In this document: positions 34,830-42,351 of the stretch, piece after piece | Numbering within the stretch: the stretch's first letter is position 1 | Layout: every line of letters starts with the position of its first letter | Origin: Stenotrophomonas maltophilia | Lineage (GTDB): Bacteria; Pseudomonadota; Gammaproteobacteria; Xanthomonadales; Xanthomonadaceae | Length of the DNA stretch: 64,000 nt | Assembly (NCBI RefSeq): GCF_039555535.1 | Contig: NZ_CP154630.1 | Coordinates: forward strand, 310,001 to 374,000 | Direction of reading: 5' to 3' | Translations under genes and position numbers: made by a program | Notes under the pieces: model-generated | Told to the model about the DNA's origin: nothing | The model's database searches: none | The model's input: only the letters and a program-made list of their open reading frames with translations

Positions 34830-34835
34830 CCTCCT
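34830..34835 (-). promoter_or_regulatory. ribosome binding site deciding a TTG start
   Basis: The minus strand reads AGGAGG-TTGCC-TTG. The anti-SD match is complete and its spacing fits only the TTG at 34824, not the ATG at 34800 (24 bp further) or the GTG at 34857. Confidence 0.7.
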
Positions 34836-35034
34836 GATGCAGTCGGCGACGAATCACAAATGCACGCGCGCCGCGCGCGTATGCCAGACGAAGCCTGAAT
34901 CAAGCCCAAAAATTCAGCAATGCGAAGACGGCTGCTTTCAGGGAGCGTTGTGGCGAATAACGGAGAATTTACATTCCCGATGCGATGGCGCCCTGGCGCT
35001 GCTGCACACCATAAGAAAGTAAAGGTGTACCCCC

Positions 35035-35607
35035 ATGAAGAATTCGCTGATTGCTCTGGCCCTGGCCGCTGCCCTGCCGTTCACCGCCTCGGCTGCAGAG
35101 AACCTGTCCTACAACTACGCCGAAGCCGACTACGCCAAGACCGACATCGACGCGTTCAAGGCCGACGGCTGGGGCGTGAAGGGTTCGTACGGCTTCCTGC
35201 CGAACTTCCACGCGTTCGGTGAGTACAGCCGCCAGGAAATCGACCACACCAACATCAAGCTGGACCAGTGGAAGATCGGCGCCGGCTACAACGTTGAAAT
35301 CGCTCCGACCACCGACTTCGTTGCCCGCGTTGCTTACCAGAAGCGCGACCAGAAGCACGGCCTGGACTTCAACGGCTACAGCGCTGAAGCTGGTATCCGC
35401 ACCGCCTTCGGTGCCCACGCCGAAGTCTACGGCATGGTCGGCTACGAAGATTTCTCGAAGAAGCACGGCATCAATCCGGAAGGCCAGTGGTACGGCCGCC
35501 TGGGTGGTCAGGTCAAGCTGAACCAGAACTGGGGCCTGAACGGCGAGCTGAAGATGAACCGCGATGGCGACAAGGAATACACCGTCGGCCCGCGTTTCAG
35601 CTGGTAA
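35035..35607 (+). CDS. ax21: Ax21-family outer membrane beta-barrel protein
   Basis: 190 residues with a signal peptide (MKNSLIALALAAALPFTASA) and mature start AENLSYNYAEADYAKTD, the hallmark of Xanthomonas/Stenotrophomonas Ax21. The mature part alternates aromatic and polar residues in about eight beta strands, and ends SW (an aromatic C-terminus, typical for BAM substrates). Ax21 was proposed as a secreted sulfated immune elicitor and quorum signal, but key reports were retracted. What stands is an abundant outer-membrane or vesicle protein. Ribosome site AAGGTG. A hairpin terminator follows at 35647. Confidence 0.93.
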   Translation: MKNSLIALALAAALPFTASAAENLSYNYAEADYAKTDIDAFKADGWGVKGSYGFLPNFHAFGEYSRQEIDHTNIKLDQWKIGAGYNVEIAPTTDFVARVAYQKRDQKHGLDFNGYSAEAGIRTAFGAHAEVYGMVGYEDFSKKHGINPEGQWYGRLGGQVKLNQNWGLNGELKMNRDGDKEYTVGPRFSW

Positions 35608-35646
35608 TTGCTTCCTCGGCGCGCCTGCGCGCTGAAGATGCCTCGA

Positions 35647-35672
35647 CAGGCCCGGCTCATGCCGGGCCTGTT
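35647..35672 (+). terminator. hairpin terminator after ax21
   Basis: A perfect 10-bp stem (CAGGCCCGGC with GCCGGGCCTG, 4-nt loop) followed by TT, 39 bp past the ax21 stop codon. Confidence 0.7.
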
Positions 35673-35797
35673 GCGTATCCGGCCGGGCAAACGCCATCTG
35701 ACCGAGTCACGCCGGGGCCACGGCATTGCAACGAATTGGATTCCGCACGCGCCAACTCCACCCTAGGGTGGGTGGCCTGTTCTGCAGGAATGCAAAG

Positions 35798-36469
35798 ATG
35801 CCCACGTTCCAGTCGCCCCGCGATCCTCCCCGCCGGTTGTTGCTGCTGGATCCGCACCCACTGCTGCGGCATGGCGTACAGGAACTTCTGGCGAAGCAGG
35901 CGGGCCTGCGCGTGGAAGGAAGCTTTGGCTGCAGCGGTGACCTGCTGCAACGCCTGAGGCAACAGGAGGCTTCGATCGATCTGCTGCTGGTTGATGCATT
36001 GCCGATCGGCGACAGCGGAGAAGGCCTTGAACTGCTGCGCCACGTATCGCTGCACTGGCCGGCAATGCCGATTCTGGTGCTGTCGGCGCACTGTAACGCT
36101 GGTGTCGTGGCCAGGGCACTGCAGGCGGGGGCGCGCGGGTTCCTGTCCAAGACCTGCGCCCCACAGATGCTGCTGCGGGCGTTGAGCGTGGTGGGCCGTG
36201 GTGGACGCTTCGTGCCGCCGGAACTGCGAGCGCAATTGAACCAGTCACGCCGGCAGCGCCAGCAGTCCATGCGTCCACTGCGATTGAGCATGCGCGAACG
36301 AATGGTCCTGCAATGGGTGTTGCGTGGGGGCAGTACCGGCGAGATGGCACGCCGCTGCGGTCGTTCGCCCAGCACCATCAGCACGCAGAAGCGCGCGGCC
36401 TATCGCAAGCTGGGCATCCGCAACGATAGCGAGCTGTTCCGCTTCCGCCATCTGATCGAAGCGGATTGA
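35798..36469 (+). CDS. orphan LuxR-type response regulator
   Basis: 223 residues from the ATG at 35798 (AGGA upstream). The receiver domain (about 15-135) has the phospho-acceptor Asp in LLLVDALP (about 67), Ser in VLSAH and Lys in FLSKTC. The usual first acidic pair is reduced to a single Asp (LLLLDPHPLLRHG), so metal binding may be weakened. The C-terminal HTH (about 160-220) has GGSTGEMARRCGRSPSTISTQKRAAYRKLGIRND. No kinase gene is adjacent. It resembles the regulator at 44930-45556 in its output domain, suggesting paralogues of an RcsB-like group. Confidence 0.87.
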   Translation: MPTFQSPRDPPRRLLLLDPHPLLRHGVQELLAKQAGLRVEGSFGCSGDLLQRLRQQEASIDLLLVDALPIGDSGEGLELLRHVSLHWPAMPILVLSAHCNAGVVARALQAGARGFLSKTCAPQMLLRALSVVGRGGRFVPPELRAQLNQSRRQRQQSMRPLRLSMRERMVLQWVLRGGSTGEMARRCGRSPSTISTQKRAAYRKLGIRNDSELFRFRHLIEAD

Positions 36470-36476
36470 GGGGCAA

Positions 36477-36866
36477 CTACTCGCCCTGGTACTGCTTCTC
36501 CTCCACCAGCGCCGAACCTGCCACCCGGTTGATCTCGTTCTTCACCTGCACGCGCTCGCCATTGGTGCCATAGACACCGCGTGCCAGCTGGATGAAGGCA
36601 TCGTCGAACACCTGGGCCGCTTCCTTGTCGCGCAGCTGGTCCTGGATGTCCCACATGCGCTCGTTGATCGCCTTCAGCTGCTGCTTCAGCACGGCCAGCG
36701 CCGGCTGTGCCTGCAGCTGCTGCTGCAACAAGGGAAGCAGGCCGTCCAGCTCGGTGCGTACGTTGGCCAGCTTGGCGGCATCATCGATGCGCTCGGCCTT
36801 GATCTCGAGAATGGTGATCTTGTCGATCAGCTCGCCGATCGATACCGGAGTCAGGATGGCATCCAC
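36477..36866 (-). CDS. DUF6165 family protein
   Basis: 129 residues from GTG at 36866, which has GGGA eight bases upstream; no in-frame ATG fits. It starts DAILTPVSIGELIDKITILEIKAERI and continues as a long helical protein (LQQQLQAQPALAVLKQQLKAINERMWDIQDQLR) expected to form a coiled coil. Members of this family are found near LPS and glycan genes in various proteobacteria, but no activity is known. Convergent with the regulator gene, seven bases apart. Confidence 0.78.
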   Translation of the reverse strand: MDAILTPVSIGELIDKITILEIKAERIDDAAKLANVRTELDGLLPLLQQQLQAQPALAVLKQQLKAINERMWDIQDQLRDKEAAQVFDDAFIQLARGVYGTNGERVQVKNEINRVAGSALVEEKQYQGE

Positions 36867-37044
36867 GCAGTTGGTCCCTTTGAACAGGGCGCCATGATAC
36901 CGCGCCGGTGGTGCCCGGCCCCGGTCTGCTGGATTTACGCCGAATTTGCGCTGCGGACCCGGCAGCACCCTCGATCCGTTACGGCCCCTCCTCCGACACT
37001 GCCGTCCCGGCGGCCAGACCGCCTTCGACGAGGAAAACAGTGCA

Positions 37045-37743
37045 GTGAACAGCAAGGGGACAATGGCGGCGGCGGTGGCCGCGCTGGCAGGGCTGCTTGG
37101 CATCGGCAGCGCGCAGGCACAGGTGCAGGTGAGCGGCAACATGGCGTTGACCAGCGATTACGTGTGGCGTGGCAGCTCGCAGAGCGATGGCCAGCCGGCC
37201 GTACAGGCGGGCGCCAAGGTCACGGTGGGATCGGGCTGGTACGCCAGCGTGTGGGGTTCCAATGTTTCGTTCAAACCGGACAACGGCGCGCGCAGCGAAT
37301 TCGATCTGGTTGCTGGCTGGTCGGGCGCGCTGGCCACGGACTGGACGCTGGATGCCAACCTGACGCGCTACGTGTATCCAGGCACCGGCCGCGCGCTGGA
37401 CTGGACCGAACTCAACACCACGCTGACCTGGAAGCAGCGCGCCTGGCTGCAGGTCGCGCACTCCAACGATGCGCTGGCCGGTGGCCATCGTGGTACCTAT
37501 GCCCAGCTCGGTGTGCGTGTGCCGCTGCACGAGCGCGTCCGTCTGGAAGCGGCGGTGGGCCAGTACTGGCTGGCCACCGCACAGGGACCGGATTACCTGC
37601 ATGGCCAGCTCAGTGCCATTGCCACGTTGACGCCGGCGTGGGAGCTGCGTGCCACCGTTCACGACACGGACAACGCAGCCAAGCGCCTGTTCCCCGGCAA
37701 CGCCGGTGGGCGATGGGAGCTGGCGCTGCAGGGCAGCTTCTAG
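37045..37743 (+). CDS. TorF-family putative porin
   Basis: 232 residues from GTG at 37045 with GAGGA upstream; ATG at 37063 is an alternative. After a signal peptide (ends AQAQ, about residue 25) comes VQVSGNMALTSDYVWRGSSQSDGQPAVQAG, the defining start of TIGR02001/TorF outer-membrane proteins, and a barrel of alternating strands ending in LQGSF. Probably a small outer-membrane channel; its substrate is unknown. It is convergent with an MFS gene: the two stop codons overlap by four bases. Confidence 0.87.
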   Translation: MNSKGTMAAAVAALAGLLGIGSAQAQVQVSGNMALTSDYVWRGSSQSDGQPAVQAGAKVTVGSGWYASVWGSNVSFKPDNGARSEFDLVAGWSGALATDWTLDANLTRYVYPGTGRALDWTELNTTLTWKQRAWLQVAHSNDALAGGHRGTYAQLGVRVPLHERVRLEAAVGQYWLATAQGPDYLHGQLSAIATLTPAWELRATVHDTDNAAKRLFPGNAGGRWELALQGSF

Positions 37744-38933
37744 TCGGCCATCGAGGCCTGGCGTGCACGCAGCGCGCCGGGCAGCCACAGCAGCAGCGCC
37801 AGCACGGCCACGGCAGCACCGGCCACGCAGACGCCGGTCCAGCCGAAGCGCTGGTAGACCTGCGCCGACAGCAGCGAACCCAGCGAACCGCCGATGAAGT
37901 AGCCGGTCATGTAACCGGCATTGAGGCGATTGCGTGCCGCAGGCTGCAGCGCATAGATCAGGTTCTGGTTGCTGACGTGCAGCAGCTGCGCAGCCAGGTC
38001 CAGCACCACCACGCCCACCAGCAATGCCAGCAGCGAGTGCGCGGACAGCCCCAGCGGCAGCCACGACAGCAGCAACAGCAGCAGTGCGATGGCGGTGGCG
38101 CGACCGGTCTGGCCACGGTCGGACATGCGCCCGGCCAGGCCGGCGGCCAGCGTGCCGGCCGCACCCACCAGGCCGAACAGGCCGATGGTGGCGTCGCTGT
38201 AGGCGTAGGACGGCTGTGCCAGCAGGAAGGCGAGCGGTGTCCAGAAGATCGCGAACATGGCGAAGCTGCAGGCGCCCAGCAGGGTGCGCTGGCGCAGCAC
38301 CGGTTCCTGCACGAACAGCACGCCGATCGAGCGCAGCAGTGCGAAGTAGCCGAGGCCGGCGCTGTGGTGGAATCGCGGCAGGCCGCGCTGCAGCGCCAGT
38401 GCGGTCACCACCAGGGTGCCGGCCGCGATCGCGTACACCAGGCGCCAGTCACCCAGGCTGGACAGCAGGCCAGCGACGGTGCGGGCCAGCAGGATGCCCA
38501 GCAGCAGGCCGCTCATCAGCGTGCCGACCACGCGGCCGCGATGCTCGGGGGCAGCCAACGTGGCCGCGAACGGCACCAGCACCTGTGCCACTACCGAGAA
38601 CAGGCCGGTGATCGCGGTACCCACCAGCAGCCAGGCGAGCGACGGCGCGCAGGCGCTGATCACCAGGCCGCCGGCCGACAGCAGGCTCATTACCACGATC
38701 AGGCGGCGGCGCTCCAACAGGTCGCCCAGTGGCACCAGCAGGATCAGCCCGGCGGCGTAGCTCAGCTGCGCGGCGGTCACCACCATGCCGACCTGGCCGA
38801 ACGGCACGCCGAAGGCATCGGCGATGGTGTGCAGCAGTGGCTGCGCATAGTAGTTGCTGGCCACCGCCACGCCGGTAGCGACCGACATCAGCAGCACCTG
38901 CCAACGGTGCAGAGGGGGAAGGGACGGGCTCAC
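37740..38933 (-). CDS. MFS exporter of the DHA type
   Basis: 397 residues from GTG at 38933 (GGAA seven bases upstream). Twelve membrane segments. The loop 2-3 motif is PLGDLLERRRLIV, motif C lies around GTAITGLFSVVAQVLVPFAA, and SNYYAQPLLHTIADAFG follows the first helix. These fit DHA-family drug/metabolite:H+ antiporters. The gene is divergent from a LysR regulator with 99 bp between starts, the classic layout for a regulator controlling its neighbour. Confidence 0.88.
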   Translation of the reverse strand: MSPSLPPLHRWQVLLMSVATGVAVASNYYAQPLLHTIADAFGVPFGQVGMVVTAAQLSYAAGLILLVPLGDLLERRRLIVVMSLLSAGGLVISACAPSLAWLLVGTAITGLFSVVAQVLVPFAATLAAPEHRGRVVGTLMSGLLLGILLARTVAGLLSSLGDWRLVYAIAAGTLVVTALALQRGLPRFHHSAGLGYFALLRSIGVLFVQEPVLRQRTLLGACSFAMFAIFWTPLAFLLAQPSYAYSDATIGLFGLVGAAGTLAAGLAGRMSDRGQTGRATAIALLLLLLSWLPLGLSAHSLLALLVGVVVLDLAAQLLHVSNQNLIYALQPAARNRLNAGYMTGYFIGGSLGSLLSAQVYQRFGWTGVCVAGAAVAVLALLLWLPGALRARQASMAD

Positions 38934-39032
38934 GCGATGTTCCAGGAAGCGGGGGGGCACAGTGTCCGCCTGCTGCGAGCATGATGGAAATGAATCATCA
39001 TCATCCGTACCATCTGGAAACAAGATAGTTGT
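38934..39032. promoter_or_regulatory. divergent promoter region of MFS and LysR genes
   Basis: Ninety-nine bases between start codons, with an AT-rich core. ATGAATCAT (38991-38999) is a short palindrome, and GATGG...CCATC (38984-39016) flank it symmetrically. LysR proteins commonly bind such sites between divergent genes; no data here confirm binding. Confidence 0.45.
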
Positions 39033-39920
39033 ATGAACCTCAAGCAGCTCGAATTCGCCGTGGCGCTGGCCGAAGAGAGCAATTTCACCCGTGCCGCCGA
39101 GCGCTGCCACGTGGTGCAGTCCGCGCTCAGCCACCAGATCGCCCACCTGGAACAGGAACTGGGTGCCACGCTGTTCGAGCGCCTGCCGCGCCAGGTGCGG
39201 GCCACCGCCGCCGGCGAGGCGTTGCTGGTGCACGCACGCCAGGTGCTGGCCAGCCTGCGCCACCTGCGCGCCGACGTGGCCGCCGTCAGTGGCGAAGTGG
39301 GTGGGTTGCTGGCCATCGGGCAGATTTCCTCGCTGACCGGCATCGACGTTGTGGCGATGCTGGCGGCCTTCCAGCGCGTGCACCCGCAGGTGGAGTTCCA
39401 GCTGCACGTGGACAAGAGCGAGGACCTGATCGCGCAGGTACAGTCGCGCGCGCTGGATGTGGCACTGGTAGGCCTGGCGCCTTCGGCAGCGCTGGACGGT
39501 GTCTGCCACCAGGTGCTGCAGGAGGAGGATCTGGTAGCGGTAATGGCGCCATCGCACCGGCTGGCCGGGCGCAAGCGGCTGCCATTGGCCGCACTGCAGG
39601 ATGAAGCACTGGTCGACTTCCCGCGCGGCACCGGCGCACGCCAGCAGACCGATGATGCTTTTGCCGCAGCCGGACTGCCGCACACGGTCCGTTTCGAGGT
39701 CAACCTGATGGAACTGGTCGAGCGCTTCGTCCGCCATGGGTTGGCGGTCGGCATCGTGCCGGCATTGATCGCCGATGGGTTCCAGGGTGTGGTGCAGATT
39801 CCGCTGCAGCCGACCCCGACCCGGCGCGTGCACCTGGTCTGGCAGCGCCTGCCGACACCAGCGGCGCGGGCGTTCGTCGACGCCGTGCTCAGCCGCGCAG
39901 GCGCAGGCTCAGACCCTTGA
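39033..39920 (+). CDS. LysR-family transcriptional regulator
   Basis: 295 residues. A winged HTH at the N-terminus (MNLKQLEFAVALAEESNFTRAAERCHVVQSALSHQIAHLEQELG, here split across residues 1-44) leads into a LysR_substrate domain (about 90-290) with GQISSLTGIDVVAMLAAF and a FVRHGLAVGIVPALI stretch. It should bind an effector and control the divergent MFS gene. Its 3' end overlaps the convergent YehS gene by 32 bases. Confidence 0.92.
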   Translation: MNLKQLEFAVALAEESNFTRAAERCHVVQSALSHQIAHLEQELGATLFERLPRQVRATAAGEALLVHARQVLASLRHLRADVAAVSGEVGGLLAIGQISSLTGIDVVAMLAAFQRVHPQVEFQLHVDKSEDLIAQVQSRALDVALVGLAPSAALDGVCHQVLQEEDLVAVMAPSHRLAGRKRLPLAALQDEALVDFPRGTGARQQTDDAFAAAGLPHTVRFEVNLMELVERFVRHGLAVGIVPALIADGFQGVVQIPLQPTPTRRVHLVWQRLPTPAARAFVDAVLSRAGAGSDP

Positions 39921-40356
39921 GGAAGTTGCGCAGCATCTGGTCCAGGCAACGCCGGTAGTTGGCGTGCCCGGGTTGACGGAACAGCGCGCCCACTTCCGAC
40001 TTGGAGACATTGAAACCTGCGCTGGCAAAGATCTCCATCAGATCGACGTCGCGCAACTGGAATGCCACGCGCAGCTTCTTCAGCACCAGGTTGTTGTCGA
40101 TGCGGGTTTCCACCGCACGCTGCGGCTGGCTCTCGTCGCGACCGCGCAGGTGCACGATCAGGCCGTCGAGGAAGTGGGCCAGCGCGCTGTCGTTCATCGC
40201 CTCGAAACCGGCTTCGTCCTCGCGGCGCAGCCAGGCTTTCACCTGTTCGGTATCCACGGCGAAGGCCGGGTCGGCCATCTGGCACAGGGTCACCACGTGC
40301 TGGTCGCCCAGGTCCAGGGAGTAGCGCACGCTGCGCAGGACATCGTTGTTGATCAT
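39889..40356 (-). CDS. yehS: DUF1456 protein YehS
   Basis: 155 residues made of two DUF1456 repeats (about 3-65 and 80-145). It starts MINNDVLRSVRYSLDL, and the second repeat is marked by NNLVLKKLRVAFQLRDVDL; both are typical of E. coli YehS. The function is unknown and the protein is expected to be cytosolic. It overlaps the 3' end of the LysR gene tail-to-tail by 32 bases. Confidence 0.92.
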   Translation of the reverse strand: MINNDVLRSVRYSLDLGDQHVVTLCQMADPAFAVDTEQVKAWLRREDEAGFEAMNDSALAHFLDGLIVHLRGRDESQPQRAVETRIDNNLVLKKLRVAFQLRDVDLMEIFASAGFNVSKSEVGALFRQPGHANYRRCLDQMLRNFLKGLSLRLRG

Positions 40357-40383
40357 GGCCCATTGTACCGGCCCCCTGCAGCT

Positions 40384-40422
40384 GGGGTCAGATCCCTGTG
40401 CGGAGCAGAGGGATCTGACCCC
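40384..40422. repeat. 39-bp GGGGTC...GACCCC palindrome
   Basis: Fourth copy. The outer arms GGGGTCAGATCCC and GGGATCTGACCCC are perfect complements; the centre is TGTGC-GGA-GCAGA with one mismatch. Lies in the gap between the divergent YehS and SDR genes. Confidence 0.85.
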
Positions 40423-40499
40423 GGATCTGGCCGATCCGGCAACACAGCGGCCAACCGACGATGCCAGAATGGGGGTCTGGTTTCCCCTGGAGTTGCCTG

Positions 40500-41252
40500 A
40501 TGACCCGCACTGTCCTGATTACCGGCGCCACGTCCGGCTTCGGCGCCGCCGCCGTCCACCGCTTCGCCCAGGCGGGCTGGAAGGTGATCGCCACCGGCCG
40601 CCGCGGCGAGCGCCTGCAGCCGCTGGTCGACCGCTACGGCAAGGACGTGGTGCACGCCGCCGTCTTCGACATCCGCGATGCGGTGGCGATGGAAGCGGCG
40701 CTGCTGGCGCTGCCGCCGGCGTTCGGTGAGATCGACCTGCTGGTCAACAATGCGGGCCTGGCACAGGGCACAGCGCCGGCGCAGAGCGCGAAGCTGTCGG
40801 ACTGGACCACGATGATCGACACCAACATCACCGCGCTGGTGACCCTGACCCACCGCCTGCTGCCTCAGCTGGTGGAGCGCAAGGGCGCGATCATCAACAT
40901 TTCGTCGGTGGCGGGTGTCTACCCGTACCCGGGCGGCAACGCCTACGGCGGTACCAAGGCCTTCGTCAGCCAGTTCTCGCTGGGCCTGCGTTCGGACCTG
41001 CACGGTACCGGCGTGCGCGTGACCACGATCGAACCGGGCATGGCCGAAACCGAGTTCACCGTGGTCCGCACCCACGGCGACCAGGCGGCGTCGGACAAGC
41101 TCTATACCGGCGCCAACCCGATGACCGCCGAGGACATCGCCGAGCAGATCTTCTGGGTGGCCACGCTGCCGCCGCACCTGAACATCAATCGCTTGGAACT
41201 GATGCCGGTCAGCCAGTCGTTCGCCGGCTTCCAGGTGGCCCGCGAAGGCTGA
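40500..41252 (+). CDS. ydfG: SDR oxidoreductase, YdfG-like
   Basis: 250 residues. The NADP-binding motif is TGATSGFG (8-15) followed by an Arg pair (ATGRRGER) favouring NADPH. NNAG is present at about 87-90, and the active site comprises S136 (NISS), Y149 and K153 (YGGTK). The segment GMAETEFTVVR and C-terminal HLNINRLELMPVSQSFAGF match E. coli YdfG, a 3-hydroxy acid dehydrogenase that reduces malonic semialdehyde and oxidises serine or 3-hydroxy acids. It has its own transcription unit. Confidence 0.92.
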   Translation: MTRTVLITGATSGFGAAAVHRFAQAGWKVIATGRRGERLQPLVDRYGKDVVHAAVFDIRDAVAMEAALLALPPAFGEIDLLVNNAGLAQGTAPAQSAKLSDWTTMIDTNITALVTLTHRLLPQLVERKGAIINISSVAGVYPYPGGNAYGGTKAFVSQFSLGLRSDLHGTGVRVTTIEPGMAETEFTVVRTHGDQAASDKLYTGANPMTAEDIAEQIFWVATLPPHLNINRLELMPVSQSFAGFQVAREG

Positions 41253-41298
41253 CCTGCGCCGTACGACGTCTCGTGCCATCGCGGGTGGGGTGTGTCCT

Positions 41299-41357
41299 GT
41301 AGAGCCGAGCCCATGCTCGGCTCCGTCGGGATTCAGCCGAGCACGGCTCGGCTCTAC
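41299..41357. repeat. inverted SMAG pair
   Basis: GTAGAGCCGAGCCCATGCTCGGCT on the left and its mirror ending GGCTCTAC on the right, 46 bp after the SDR stop codon. Same subtype as the pair after trpS. Confidence 0.85.
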
Positions 41358-41365
41358 AGAAACAG

Positions 41366-41390
41366 AAAAGCCGGGCAATGCCCGGCTTTT
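41366..41390. terminator. bidirectional terminator
   Basis: A 7-bp-plus stem (AAAAGCCGGGC with GCCCGGCTTTT) with A and T runs on both sides, placed between the convergent SDR and SPOR-protein genes. Confidence 0.9.
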
Positions 41391-41409
41391 TCCATTTCGA
41401 TCCGGCAGG

Positions 41410-42330
41410 TTACTGCGCCTTGATCGCCATCGCCTGCAGGCCGGTGCCATCCAGCTTCTGCTTGGCTTCAGACAGTTCGCCGGCGCTGCCATACGGCCCC
41501 ATGCGCACGCGGTACACGGTCTTGCCGTTGATCTGTGCCGACTCCACGCGTGCCGCAAGACCCATCATCGCCAGCTTGGCCTTGGTGGCTTCGGCATCGC
41601 CGGAGGCACCGAAGGCGCCTGCCTGCAGGATGTAGCGGGCGTTGTCGGCAGCCGCCGGTGCGGCGGCAGCGGCCGCGGTACCCGCCGTTGCCGGTGCAGT
41701 TTCCGTGCGTGCTGCCGGCGTGGCGGCCGCGGTGCTGGTCGAGGCCGGGGCGGTGCCGGCCGACGGCGTTGCCGCCGCCGGGCGTTCACTCAGCGGTGCC
41801 GGCAGCGGACGGCTGGTGGCGGTCACCTGCGCGGTGCTGGACACGCTGGCGGTGGCCGCCGGTGCCGGTGCCGGTGCCGGTGCGGTGGTGGTCGCCGGCG
41901 GAACCGGCTTGCCTTCCAGGGCAGCCTGCGCGCGCGACGCTTCGGCCTTGGCCCGGCGCTGCTCTTCGGCACGTGCGCTGGCAGCCAGTTCGGCGTCGGA
42001 CATTTCGACTTCCTTGCCCGGCAGCAGGGTGTAGAAGTCGTACTGGGTGGCGGCCGGCTTTTCCGGTTCGGCCGGCTTCGGCGTCGCCGGCTGCGCGGCC
42101 GGCTGGGTGCCGACATCGCTGTCGGCATCTGCGACCGGCGCCGGCTGCGCGTTCGGGTTCGGTTGCGGACCGGCGCGCAGGAAGCCATCGCCCTCGCCCT
42201 TGAACAGGTTCGGCGCCGCCAGGAACACCACGGCCGCGATCGCTACACCGGCCACCAGCCACACCCATCCGGGTGTGCCCTGGCTGCCGCTGTTGCGTCG
42301 TGCCTGGCTTTTGCCGCGTCGTGCTGCCAT
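41410..42330 (-). CDS. SPOR-domain protein (FtsN/DedD-like)
   Basis: 306 residues. A basic cytoplasmic N-terminus (MAARRGKSQARR) precedes one membrane helix (about 22-42, WVWLVAGVAIAAVVFLAAPNLF). A long Ala/Pro-rich linker (about 50-225) reaches the C-terminal SPOR domain (about 228-304, YILQAGAFGASGDAEATKAKLAMMG). SPOR domains bind denuded glycan at division septa. The gene follows argS in the same direction after 21 bp, as in many Xanthomonads, so the pair is probably one operon. A role in cell division is inferred. Confidence 0.9.
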   Translation of the reverse strand: MAARRGKSQARRNSGSQGTPGWVWLVAGVAIAAVVFLAAPNLFKGEGDGFLRAGPQPNPNAQPAPVADADSDVGTQPAAQPATPKPAEPEKPAATQYDFYTLLPGKEVEMSDAELAASARAEEQRRAKAEASRAQAALEGKPVPPATTTAPAPAPAPAATASVSSTAQVTATSRPLPAPLSERPAAATPSAGTAPASTSTAAATPAARTETAPATAGTAAAAAAPAAADNARYILQAGAFGASGDAEATKAKLAMMGLAARVESAQINGKTVYRVRMGPYGSAGELSEAKQKLDGTGLQAMAIKAQ

Positions 42331-42351
42331 GAGTACTGCGTCTCCTGATGC

